From: Erigeron canadensis
Lineage: Eukaryota; Streptophyta; Magnoliopsida; Asterales; Asteraceae
DNA: 64,000 nt
Reading direction: 5' to 3'
Assembly (NCBI RefSeq): GCF_010389155.1
Contig: NC_057761.1
Coordinates: forward strand, 13,394,501 to 13,458,500
Position numbers and translations under genes: made by a program. Under the pieces are notes generated by a model. It searched no databases and had not been told where the DNA came from. It saw only the letters and a list, made by a program, of their open reading frames with translations. This document shows positions 21,537 through 32,747 of this stretch, one piece after another; within the stretch, counting starts at the first letter, position 1; every line of letters starts with the position of its first letter.

Positions 21537-22400
21537 TGTGAATCCTGGTTAACCAAAAGAAGATGCAATTTTAAGATATATAACTACATATATTTCATCA
21601 AAGCTTGAAATATAAAATATATACATAACAATTTAAGAACCTTTAGCTATTCCTTATCTTTTACTAATCATTCTATCATATTACTATCTATCAATGATGA
21701 TTCAAGTATACAAATTCATGAAATAGAGCAGCAAGCTCTATTAGGCTGTTTGTTTTTTTTTAAACCAAATTAACAGCAGGTTAGGCATAATTTTATAACA
21801 TACACTATAGTAACATGCTGAACGAAGCTCATTTCCATTCTAAGCTGGTATCCCGAGCCCGGAACCCGGTTTGTCATATGACTGTTTTTTAATTAACTGA
21901 CATTGTTCGACTTTTGTTGTTGGTAATAAAGACAGTTTATATATATATATATAAGGAGTCGTACAAGGAAACATTTGTATCATATATTTACCCATTTCAT
22001 CAAGAGTTAGCTTTATAGTAAAGAGTTTCAGCAAAGAAAAGGATAAAGCAAAATAATAAAATCTTTGATTGGGCATTAACACAAGAAAATTTAAAAAAAA
22101 TTAGTCAAATTCTCCAACGCAAACTGGTCTATCTAATTGGTTTAATGGTCATTAAGCCTAATGATGTAACAATAGATATTGATCCAGAACAGTAATACTA
22201 AGATTAGGAACTGATGTGAATGAGTATAATACAGATTGGGAACTAAAATAGAGATTAGAAACGCTAAAACTTACGAACTTTCAATTTCAGTGCATGTCTG
22301 TGTGAGCTGTTAATGAAGATCGTCGAGATTCAGAACTGATGCAAAGTGGTTTTTTTTTTCGGGTAGAAGGGAAATAGGGGAGAAAGAGGGGTTTGGTATG
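21537..22400 (-). promoter_or_regulatory. Probable 5' leader and leader intron of the TNP2 gene
   Basis: A consensus donor GTAAGT (minus) at 22274-22269 and an acceptor CAG 8-9 bases before the ATG at 21536 suggest a non-coding first exon ending at 22275 and a leader intron of about 0.7 kb. The transcription start cannot be placed. Confidence 0.35.
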
Positions 22401-22527
22401 ATTGGAAAAAGATGCATATGGTTGAGGTTTAGTTTATTTCATAAGTCTCTCATACAATATTATTAGATTATTATTAATGTTGCTATTATCATTATCATTA
22501 TAAGTATAGGTATGATATAATATAATA

Positions 22528-23394
22528 CTAGATTTTAGACCCGTGTCCAACACTGGACACGAGACTTACGGCATTATTAAAAATAGATATTAATACATGT
22601 AACTCATAAAAAATTATAAGTTCAAAGTTGAAGATATATGTAGATATTATGTGTTTAATTCAAATGTCAAGAATATTAAGCTGATAGAAAGAAAACTAAT
22701 GTAAAAAAATAATATTGTACGCATATACCCTCATTCGGTAGTTGAAAGACTTTTTTATAGACGAAATTATTGTAATATCTTTTCTCTTCTCATCTTTGTC
22801 ACATATTAACACCTTAAAGCCCCTTCTCGACTTAACTCGAGATACTGCAATGTACAATTATTCTTGTGTGAAAGCTGGACTTTGTAGATAGAAACCAATT
22901 TTAATAACATTGTAAAATAATTATTTTAGTTATTTGTTTTTTGTTAATTAAATAAAATTATGTAAAAAACTAAATGGTGACATCATCGAGAGTTAATTTG
23001 ATGAAACTAAGCGATATAATTGGTTAACAAGTCATAAGTTGATCTGTCTCTATTAATATTAAAATATTACAATTATTCAATTACTATTAAGATCTTGATA
23101 TATTTACATTAAATTTAATTTATTATATATATATATGATAGAACATATTATTGGATATATATTAGTTATTATTTTATTGGATAAATATTAGCTATTATTC
23201 TATCGGATATATATTAGATATTATTATTTATTTATTATATCGAAATTATTGGGTAAAAAGTGTAAATTTGTGATCGAAAACAAAAAAAGTGTAAATTAAA
23301 GTCAAAATTGAAAACAAAAGTCAACATTAAGAAATCGAGAACTATGATTGGTCGATAAGTTATTAGAGTAACTGTGTTTTAGTATAATAAAAGA
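22528..23394 (-). mobile_element. Non-autonomous Helitron, 867 bp
   Basis: Read on the minus strand it begins TCTTTTATTATACTAAAAC at 23394 and ends CTAG at 22528. The base before TC is A and the base after CTAG is T, so it sits between A and T as Helitrons do. A 7-bp hairpin (stem CGTGTCC/GGACACG, 22542-22561) lies 10 bases before the CTAG end. It has no coding capacity. It is nested in the CACTA element. Confidence 0.72.
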
Positions 23395-23416
23395 TTATTT
23401 TTTTGTTTATTTTGTT

Positions 23417-23654
23417 TATCGACACTTAGTGTATTCCTTGCGTTATATGTGTCACTTTTGTTGTAATTAAAAAAGAATCTTAATTCATAATTACTTAATT
23501 TTAATCAAATACTTACTAATCTTTTGATTTAATATAAAAAAATTTTTTGATCGATACTTGACACATTCCTTGCACGACATGTATCACTTTAGTGTAACTA
23601 ATAAAAAATTATAATTCATAATTACCTAATTGTAATCTAATAATAATCTTTAGA

Positions 23655-23664
<10 letters not shown>
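23417..23664. repeat. Diverged tandem duplication, about 130-bp unit
   Basis: 23417-23540 and 23550-23664 share the same order of segments (ATTCCTTGC, TGTNTCACTTT, TTCATAATTAC, ATCTTTNGATTTAATAT), with many differences. It lies directly beside the Helitron 5' end. Confidence 0.55.

Positions 23665-23690
<26 letters not shown>
23659..23690. repeat. (AT)n microsatellite
   Basis: About 16 AT dinucleotides without interruption. Confidence 0.9.
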
Positions 23691-23693
<3 letters not shown>

Positions 23694-23860
23694 ATTATTT
23701 ATTTTGTTATTATAACCCAACTAAAGTTTCTTTCATACAATAGTAACTGGTCACAAGTTACATACACACCCAGATATTTTTCCTTTTTAATTATATAGTA
23801 GTATTAAATTAAAAAGTATATAAATATAATGATATATGGGTTTTGATCATTTGAAAACTG

Positions 23861-24153
23861 AAATTTTCGTGAAAACTAGAAAACTGTCAAACACATTGTG
23901 ATCTGAATTTAAAACAATGTGTTTTTAATATGTTTTTCAAAAACACATTGTGTTAAGTTCATATCACAGTGTGTTTTAATAATTTTCTGATTTATAACGC
24001 TCTCAAAAATACAATGTGATTTAAACTTAACACAACGTATTTTAGATTACACAATAAAAACACATTGTGTTTTATAAAAACTCAATTAAAACACATTGTG
24101 TTAAATTCAGATCACAATGTGTTTTGACCATTTTTTAGTTTTCATAGAAAATT
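23861..24153. repeat. Foldback element with inverted arms of about 70 bp
   Basis: The left arm (23861-23935) and the reverse complement of the right arm (about 24084-24153) align over most of their length. They share AAATTTTC, GAAAACTA, then CAAAACACATTGTGATCTG in nearly the same form. The whole element contains about nine variants of the palindrome ACACAATGTGTT / ACACATTGTGTT. It has no open reading frame. Confidence 0.75.
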
Positions 24154-25383
24154 TATTTTTTAAATTAACATTTCACTAGAAAGTAATAAAGTAGGAAGTA
24201 AATATAAATACAGTGATAGAAGATAATATTACTCTAAATTAATATAAAACATCTATTATTTCATCAGATCACCTATAGTTTACTTTTATAATTATAATTA
24301 TTATATTATTATTACTTGTTAGCTATCATATGATATATTGATTCACATAAACACTCTCTTCAAAGTTCAAATAGTATATCAAACAAGACTACAAGAGCCG
24401 TATCCCTTTTCTTTTCCACGAATACAAAGTCTGAAAAAATGAGAGGGAACCCTAAAATCTTGAGAGGGAAAAACAAGTGGGAATCCTAAAAATTGAAAGA
24501 TCTCAATCAATTAGCATCCATGAATTTCGGGATTTCCTTCGTATTCTCAGTCATTCACATAGAAAAACCCTTGATTTGCTATTTTAATTCACCACAATTT
24601 ATCCTTCAACCATCTTTCTTCCAACAGCGATTCAGAAATAATTTGAAGATTACGGTAGTTTCTTCTTTACTTTTGAAACAATTTTATTGTATTTAATTCG
24701 TGAGTTACTTAGTTTGTCAATTTTAGTTTATGATCATTCTTTGCTGCTACCTTTATTGTTGCTATTTTTTTTCCGCTAGGCGGCAGATTAAATACCCATG
24801 AATTTTTTTTTTATTTCCTCATGTTTTGATCATAGTTATAATTACTAAAATATTGGTACTCACAATTATTTTGTTGCTGGAATCACTTGTCATTATTATT
24901 GTCTAATGGATCCAATCTCGTAAATCATCTATTCAAAGGGTAAAATAATTACTCTAACATTATTATTTTTTTTTATAATTGACATATTGAAATTATAATT
25001 ATGGAGAATAAGTATTACGACAATACGTCTCCATAATCTATGATGATATTAGTTACTAGATAGAATGTGGGCTTTTACTTCTAACTGTAAAATAGAATAC
25101 ATGTCCTTGCTAGATGCACATGTTTTATGAATACACAACCTCACGAAAATTGTGAACCTAACAATATATGATTTGATGTTTTCACTAAAATTGAATCTAA
25201 GTGTCAATCGACATAAGACTAAAAATGAAACTTAAGAGGGTGAATCTGTACATCAAACTATGATTATTTAGTATGATACCTTTGCTCCGTGAGTAGGGGT
25301 TTAGTTGCAGATATTTTCAATCTATTCTCGAAATGCATTGTTGTTTGCTAATTATCTTTTCTTGTTAAGTTGTAAACAGCACG
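24154..25383. other. Central CACTA region, 5' flank of the plus-strand gene
   Basis: AT-rich. It probably contains the promoter and leader of the gene starting at 25384. A CAG acceptor-like site ends at about 25378, so a leader intron is possible. The 67-residue frame at 24493-24696 has no support as a gene. Confidence 0.5.
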
Positions 25384-28300
25384 ATGTGGATATTTATGGT
25401 GCTTATGATGGTTGTGCCTCTTACAAGAAAGAGAGCTCAAGCAGATTGCCCCATCCTTGATGAAAGTCCAGTAGTAAAAAAACCTGCTCGTAAGCGCAAT
25501 ACCCGTTTGTCAAAGACTACATCTAGTGGTAAAGTTCTTTTTTGTTTTTTCTAACTTTAATCATATTGACAAAGAGTTAAATTTCCAGATTGTTCATCTT
25601 AAAAAGTATGAATATGAATATATGATTTTAAGAATGACATCATTTGTTATATCTTGCATTACCTGAAGAAATATCTTATGTTACCTAAAGTTTTGTTATC
25701 CTTTTTCATCATGAACGTTATTGAAGTAAAGAAAAAATTTCGTCATAGTCTTAATGGGTGGACGGGTAGTCTTTTAAAAAATTAAAGTTTTTGTTGTTAT
25801 TGATCTTAATATTAGCTTTTTCTGTTTCTTTTTTTTTATTTGACGAATCCTAGAAACTGGAATGTTTAATTTTCATCATATTTGCTTAGGTTTTCATAGT
25901 TTCAGTTAAACTTGCATGCTATATAAGGTTAGGAACTATAGTCGATCTTTGATTATTAATTCTGATTCATTGTATTTACAGAATCATGTATGCAGTTCAT
26001 AAGAAAATAGATGGAACATGCAATTAGTATATCTTACTTGTCCACCACATTATAATAGGATTCACGAGTTTTATTTTATACATGTAAATTTCTATAAGGA
26101 TCTATCATCTTATAGTTTTGCTCTTTGCCTATTTCAATTAGTTTCTGGGGAAGCACCTATTTCTCGTACTGTTATTGCTGAAGACCCATTGGTTGGAGAA
26201 GCAAGCAATGTGGAGTCTGTCCCTATTGAAGAACCAAATAATGATCCGGCTGAATCTGTTCAGCCTAATGTACAAGAAGTTGTTGGTCAACCTCCCGAAG
26301 AATCTATTAAGGAACCCAATAAACGCAAGCAAAATACAAACAAAAAGTTAATAAAGACTTTAGGAGGTTTACCTAATGGTACCAAAGTTTCCTTGGAAAT
26401 GGCTAAAGGCACAAAGGCCTTCGTTGGGCTCTCAGCAACAAAATTTGCGACTGAATGTGGAATCATTATTCGCAATGTTTGTTCAATGGAGTATCATAGA
26501 TGGGACTCAATTCCACAAGAACACAAAACTTTGATGTATGAAAAATTACAAGTAAGTTGTGTATATTTTCACTTTCAATGTAAAATTTTAAATTTTGTTA
26601 CTCATTGCAATTCAGTTCTACTACTAAGATATGTATGAAATCCAGGGAAAGTTTGAGTTGTTACGAAAAGATTTAAAATTTATGGACTATGTGGATGCTC
26701 GACTTCGTGAACATTGGAAACGCTACCGAGGTGAATTGAGTAAGCATTGGAAGAGTGTTGGAGGGATAAAAAATCCTGAATTGGCAAGAAAAAAAATAAA
26801 ACCTGGTTGTCGTCTAGATAACTGGAATCACATGTGCAAATATTGGGAGCTGGAAAAAACCCGGGTATGTGTGCTAACTTTATTTTACAAATCAAATACA
26901 TATGCGTTTACGTTTTTTCCATTTTACAAACCATGATACATTTTCAATTTTTTATTTTCTAGAATTATAGTGATAAGATGGAAGGTAACAGACAAAAAAA
27001 AGTTAATATAAGCAGGGGGGGCTCTCGTTCGATAGCCAATCTTGTACACTCAATGGTAAAGTTTACACTTTTCATTGAACCAATTTACTATCATTTAAAT
27101 TGTACATGTTTGTGCCCACATGAAAAAGTGTATTGATAGTTTGTGTTGTCTTTTGAACTTTGCTATTAATTCATATTGGTACCTTTTTTCCGGGGTTAGT
27201 CTGTAAGGGCGAAGAGATTAGTTGTCATTAATGTAATGAAGCTAAGATTGATGCTTGATTTCAGTTGTTGTATTGCCCGGTTTAGGTTTAGTTTTTTGCA
27301 TGCTGATATTATTTGGTTCTTATAGTATTGTCACTTAGTTGATCTATCTGCTTGGTTTTTCTTTGAGTAGTACAACTTTTTGGTCTATAAATAAAACACT
27401 TTTAGCAATTTATTTGTAAATTAAACCAATTAATTATCTGTTACCTGATAGATGAAGCACATTATTAATCATAAAACCGACTCTCGGAAATTTTAGCTGA
27501 CAAAGAGGCAAGCAGAATCTATTTTCTATTTGTTTTCTTCAGATGAAGTATATATATATATATATATATATATAATAGGATAAATCTGTGAAATTTGCTC
27601 AAAGTTAGTAGGATATAGAATTGTTATTAAGCGTGTATAACTGCCAGATATGTGAAACTTCTATTGTGTTGGTAATATATATCTTGTTCAATTTGTTTTG
27701 GTCTCTTATGAAAAGAAAACTATAGGTACACATATAACTGTCCTTGTGTACTTGTGTTGACTTGTGGGTCCTATGCTAAAAATATATATGATAAAATTCT
27801 TGCAAAATGAGAAATTTACTTGTTTCTTTCAACAGTAGCCACTCAAAGCAATAAGAGTTAAGAATTTCATTGGCCTTTTGTTATTTATTTATTTTTATAT
27901 ATATAGCCGAATATGATAAAGAGATAAAGAAAAGTGTCCTTTTGAATTCTTCATGGTCGTAGGGTGGGAGTAGGCAAGTACAACAAAATTGTATTTCATA
28001 TGTTTGGTTATTGTGATAATTAGTTGTATTGCATTTCACCAAAACAAAAAGTTGGTTGGTCAATATTTCTAACTGCAGATTCACAGAAATAAAAAGATGA
28101 AAAGAGAGTTGGTTTTTCATAATTGTTTTGTTTATTGATATACAAAAGCTTAAAGAAGAGTGTTGTTGTTGCATAAAGAGCATGCTCCTAGCAGAATAGG
28201 TAGAAGTATTACTGACGACCCAGCTAGCATCCCTACACCCGTTTTAATTAAATCTTTATATATTGTTTTATTATATATTCGGGGTTGGTGAAGGAAACCA

Positions 28301-29080
28301 GATAGTTATATGAGTGAAAGAAACCACATGTTTGTTGTATTTTTCCTGATTAAACAAGGCTCTAAAATAATAAATGGACAATTGATATGTGCATATTACC
28401 AATCGGTGTTTAGTTTCACAATCCAACTTGAATATATTATCTTTATTAGTTATATTAATAAGATATGGTTTCAGACTAATACGGAGACCCAAACGCCACC
28501 TAGCCCGCTCAAGGTGTATTATGAGTTGCATTATAAAAAACCGAAGGACGGGAACGAAGACGGATGGCTAAATGATGATGCACGTAATGAATATGTAAGC
28601 ATCTTTTTTTTTAAAAGCATTTGATTATAACATTTTTTACTAAAAAATGATATTGGGTGCAACTATGGTTTAATCTTGTCTCTATACATTTCATGATGGT
28701 AGGAAAATATTTGTAAGCATAAACAGATGGCTCTTGATAAACTAAAAGATGAAGGTACTGTTATGGAACACGAGATTGAGAGACAAGCCATAAAAAATGT
28801 CTGTGGCCGGAAGAAGACAATACAATCAGGATGGGAGGTGGGTGTTGGGCTTGTGATGAGGAAAAAAGATTATTGGATGAAAGAGTTACCTGAATCATCG
28901 CAACAAGCTGATTCAATGTCTGAACAAAACTTAGCTGAGATGGAAGAGTTGAGAAAAAAGGTTAGTGAACACGAACGGAATATACGTAAATATGAGAAAA
29001 TGGAAAAATTCATGAGAGAAAAATTTCCTGACTTTGAAGTTGATGGTAATGATGATGAATTCACCGATAGTGATATATAG
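25384..29080 (+). CDS. CACTA Transposase_24-type protein (TNPA-like), six exons, apparently intact
   Basis: By-eye exons: 25384-25528, 26142-26551, 26646-26864, 26963-27055, 28475-28594, 28703-29080. All introns are GT-AG. The lengths sum to 1,365 bp, giving 454 residues plus stop with no internal stop. The N-terminus is basic (TRKRAQ, KKPARKRNTR), then comes an acidic Pro/Glu linker. The central part (exons 2-5) fits Plant transposase (Ptta/En/Spm), PF03004: GLPNGTKVSLEM, LREHWKRYRGELSKHW, NWNHMCKYWE, SRGGSRSIANL, ARNEY. The C-terminus is a Glu/Lys-rich coiled coil (about residues 405-435) with an acidic end. In En/Spm the partner protein TNPA binds subterminal repeats; the same role is inferred here. 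The start could also be the ATG at 25405. Intron 4 (1.4 kb) carries a TA microsatellite. Confidence 0.8.
27549..27574. repeat. (TA)n microsatellite in intron 4
   Basis: About 13 TA dinucleotides inside the longest intron of the Transposase_24-type gene. Confidence 0.9.
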
Positions 29081-29289
29081 GATGCTGAAATTTTTTTATT
29101 GAATTTGGTTTTATTTTTAAATCTATTGAATATTAAACTCATGTTATTTCGATTGGTGATTACTATGCTTTAAATAAATATTGATATTATTGTCGTTCAT
29201 AGTTTGGAGTTTTATATAATCTTGCAAGAGATATGTATGCATATTGAATGAGGGCCGGAAGTATCTAACATTATTTTTTTGTTTATTGT

Positions 29290-30302
29290 ATTGATTAACA
29301 TATATTGAGACTATTTCATCTGTTTTCTGGGACTAATAACTAGTCTTAAAAACCATTTATACAATGCAGATTCAAGACTAAATTTTAGTCTTTAAAAGAG
29401 GCAATTCATAGACTAAAAGTCTATTTCTTGTGACTAATTATCAGTTTGTAGAGCCGTTTATTAGAAACTGGTTCGGTGAAAATTAGAAACTACTTTTTAG
29501 TCCCTAAAGCTAACAATTTAAGGACTAAAATCGTCTCAATTCTGGGACTATTAATTAGTTTTTAAAGTCTTTTTTTTGCGGACTGATTCGAAACTAAATT
29601 TTAGTCACTAAAAATAGCCGATCAAAGACTGAAATCGTCTAGATTTTGTGACTAACAATCAGTCTTTAAAGTCTATCATTAGGAACTGATCTAAAACTAA
29701 ATTTCAGTCTTAAAAAAAAGCAAAATAAAGACTGAAAGTGCTTGTTATTGGGACTAATTCTCAGTTTTTAAAACTTACTAGCATAGACTGATTAGGTGAC
29801 CACTTGAAACTGATTTTTAGTCTTCAAAACTAGCAACTTAAGGACTGAAAATTTTTGGATTCCGGGACTATTAATTAGTCTTTAAATCCCTTTATTAGGG
29901 ACTGATTCGATATGGTAATCTATAAAGAAACCAAAGGTATTAGGGACTAAAAACAAGGTTTTATGGACTAATTTCAGTCCCTAAACCTATATATTAGTAA
30001 CTGGTCTAACACAATTTTTGCAACTGACTTTCATTTACTGATAAAATGCATTAGGGACTGAAATAACATGGTACCAGTCTATAGAAATAAGGACTGAATT
30101 TTTTATTTGGAGACTGATCTCTTGTCCTTGTTGGTTCGATACAACAAGGATTGATTTTTAGTTGATAACCCTACTTTTCGTAACTAAGCTGTTGTAACTG
30201 ATTAGTAACTAGCAAAATCAGTCTTTGTTACACCATTGGTAACTGATCATGGTGTATCGGAGACTGATTTTTCAGTCTCTGAAAGCCTGTTTTTTTGTAG
30301 TG
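29290..30302. repeat. CACTA right subterminal and terminal repeats
   Basis: More than 15 variants of GACTGATTTTCAGTC / GACTAAATTTTAGTC occur in both orientations, ending in the inverted terminal repeat at 30290-30302. It is the same motif family as at 14838-15600, which supports one element spanning both ends. Confidence 0.82.
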
Positions 30303-30305
30303 AGG
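30303..30305. repeat. CACTA target-site duplication AGG (right)
   Basis: Matches 14835-14837. The env-position ORF resumes directly beyond it. Confidence 0.85.
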
Positions 30306-31611
30306 TATCATCGGCCGTAGAGGGTGTTGACTCTAGCATCACCTGTGATCTGGCTGCTGTCAACGACTCAGAGGGTATTTGAAGAGAAGAGGGAATATTT
30401 ATTTGGGGTGGATTTGGACTAAGACCTCTAGTGGGTTGGGGTGACCCAATATCCTCACCAACCTCTCCTACAGAAATTTGAGGTGGCTGCTTGCTGCTCC
30501 CGTTTAACTCGTCAACAGCCTGTTGGGAGGCTGCTGATGGGGTGGCTTGGGTACTATCGTCCTTGGGCGTAGAGGACTTCCTAACCTTTGGTTTGCCCTT
30601 TGAATCACTCTGCTTTCATTTTGGGACAACAGCGGAGGGTGAAGATTGTAGATTTTTAGCTGGGGACGCTGCCTTAGGAATACTTTTGGTCTTTTTGGAG
30701 GCTTTGGAGGTCGCTGGGGGGTTTATCAGCGAACCAGCCTCAGAAGGCATTCCAGCGTCCGCAGCGACCGTATCAGCCACTTCATCAGAAAGAAGTGCTA
30801 CCTCCCAGTCGCTGCTTTTGGGGTATAAATAAGAGTTTAGGGAGAAGAGTACCTCTTTTATGTGTGGAGTGAGGCGAGCAACCAAGTGTTCAGCAGGTTG
30901 CTTATAGATGTTGCTGCCGACCCGTGCAACTTGTATCGTGGAAGCATTTGGTAGATCATACTCGTCACCCAGCGCCTCTTTGAAGATGAGGGAGAAAATT
31001 CTCACAAAGGGTACTGTGTGAGATCTGTTGTTCAGCGAGACCTTGTTCTTCATATCGTTGAAGATCAACAAGGCAAAATCTACAAACCTTCCTTCCGCTA
31101 GGGCATGAATAATAGGCATCGAAGTAGAAGACGCCTGATTATATGACCCAGAGTTACCACCCATGCACTGAATCACATGGGTGAATAGAACCCTCCATAT
31201 CCCTGGGAGATTTTGTTTAAGAGGATTGCTAGGGATAGCCGGAGGGTTCCTCAAGTTGTGATTGTACCCGATGGAAGGCAACCATGCCTTCCACTCGTCA
31301 TCTCCAGCAGCTTCTACAAACACATTGTCCTCATCTTCTTGTGGGAAGCGTAGAGTACGGCGTAATGACGCTGGAGTGATAGAGATGGACTTTGTTCCTT
31401 CTCTAACAGTACCCACTATAGACTGGGTGGACTCGTCATAGTTACACGTCCACCAGAATTCACGAAGAAGATGAACATAAATCTTCTCCGAAGCATTGAA
31501 AGAGATCTTTGAAGATTTTACAATATTAGCAGATGGAGAAAAGGAAGAAGAATTTAGATAAGACTTTTGAGTGGCGGCGGAAGCAGATGGAGTTTGAGAA
31601 GATGAAGCCAT
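30306..31611 (-). pseudogene. Env-position ORF of the Sirevirus-like element, 5' half
   Basis: The ORF starts at the ATG at 31611 and runs 331 residues to a TGA at 30616-30618, then stays open in the same frame to the CACTA junction. The N-terminus is Ser/Thr/Ala-rich. A folded-looking region follows (about residues 35-270), with VHLLREFWWTCNY, ITPASLRRTLRFP, LPGIWRVLFTHVIQCMGG and EGRFVDFALLIFNDM. I recognise this pattern from extra ORFs in plant copia elements, but its function is not known. The end is Lys/Ser/Pro-rich. No signal peptide or membrane span is evident. With the 3' half, the full ORF would be 1,274 codons including its stop, interrupted by two TGA codons and the transposon. Confidence 0.78.
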
Positions 31612-32280
31612 TTTAAAGTTTAGAGAAAAGATATGAAGATGCAGAGAACGAAGAAAGCAAAGATGATGATTTTAAGAAGATGAAGAATTTTTTTTGAGAG
31701 ATTTTGAAGAGAATGAATAGTTGAAAGAGAGCATGAAAAAGGAAGTATAGGTATGAAGTTGTATATATAGGGTGTGGCGAGGGAATGTGATTGGTCAGAA
31801 ATGAAAGGACAAAAGAGAGTATTTCTCTTTCCTCATTTTCAACATCTACAGTCGTCTAACAACTGTAACCCTATATAAATTTATATTTACAAACCCTTTG
31901 TGAGTAACGTTTTGAAAAAGAAAAAAAAATATTTTCAAAATACTCGAGTATGCGCCGTATGCGTTTGACAGATACAGACCAACAGAGGCATAGTCATGGT
32001 CTCAAGTAGACAGATGACGTACTGGAGTAAAACAAGTGGGTAACTTTTTTGTAAAGGTGTATAATATGTGGCACACAAGACTGCCACGTTGCCAACATAG
32101 TTACATCCGAAATAGTGAGTTTCAGATTCAGTCCTATGTTTTATATAATATGTTTTATTTTATTTAATAGAACATGTCTCAGCGAATGTATCGATAAGAA
32201 CACATTTTAAATAAGATACCAGCGAGCATGTGACATACATATGGTCGCTGAGATACAATTTTTGGCAAATTGTCAGCCAT
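31612..32280. other. Spacer between the env-position ORF and the repeat block
   Basis: No gene. It includes the probable leader of the env-position ORF on the minus strand. Confidence 0.6.
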
Positions 32281-32692
32281 CAACGGATTTTAGGAGTCTT
32301 TACCAATAACCGTTTGCTATTGGACTAGATGGAAACTTTTGGCTTTCCATTGCCTTTATTTTGCTTTTTCCCAAAGCAACAGGGAACAACGGATTTTATA
32401 AGTCTTTACCAATAACCGTTTGCTATTGGACTAGATGGAAACTTTTGGCTTTCCATTGCCTTTGTTTTGCTTTTTCCCAAAGCAACAGGGATCAACGGAT
32501 TTTATAAGTCTTTACCAATAACCGTTTGCTATTGGACTAGATGGAAACTTTTGGCTTTCCATTGCCTTTGTTTTGCTTTTTCCCAAAGCAACAGGGATCA
32601 ACAGATTTTATGAGTCTTTACCAATAACCGTTTGCTATTGGACTAGATGGAAACTTTTGGCTTTCCATTTCCTTTATTTTGCTTTTTCCGCA
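32281..32692. repeat. Tandem repeat, four copies of a 106-bp unit
   Basis: Units start at 32281, 32387, 32493 and 32599, exactly 106 bp apart. The last copy is cut at about 32690. Copies are nearly identical. Each unit carries AACCGTTTGCTATTGG and a Lys/Phe-coding-like AT block. The block lies between the pol stop (32748) and the env-position ORF (31611). Confidence 0.93.
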
Positions 32693-32747
32693 AGTAAGAC
32701 AAACTTAAACTTGCTGACTCCAATTAAGCTTACACATGACATATCAG

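Larger units (their letters stand above)
14838..30302. mobile_element. CACTA (En/Spm-type) DNA transposon, 15,465 bp
   Basis: Both ends read CACTACAAAAAAA inwards (13-bp perfect terminal inverted repeat), flanked by AGG on each side. Each end is followed by 700-1000 bp of short subterminal repeats of the GACTGAAATTTCAGTC type. Inside are a TNP2-type transposase gene (17863-21536, minus) and a Transposase_24-type gene (25384-29080, plus) that diverge from a central region of about 3 kb. The central region holds a Helitron and a foldback element. The insertion lies in the env-position ORF of the copia element. 19,290 bp minus 15,465 and minus 3 gives 3,822 bp, an exact multiple of three, so the host ORF keeps its frame across the site. 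Confidence 0.93.

Noticed and set aside
14838..30302. CACTA carrying a captured host gene
   Set aside because: All exons found fit transposase families; the remaining interior has no protein-like sequence.
31612..32280. Possible separate promoter for the env-position ORF
   Set aside because: No clear TATA or initiator could be placed; the neighbouring 106-bp repeats are reported instead.
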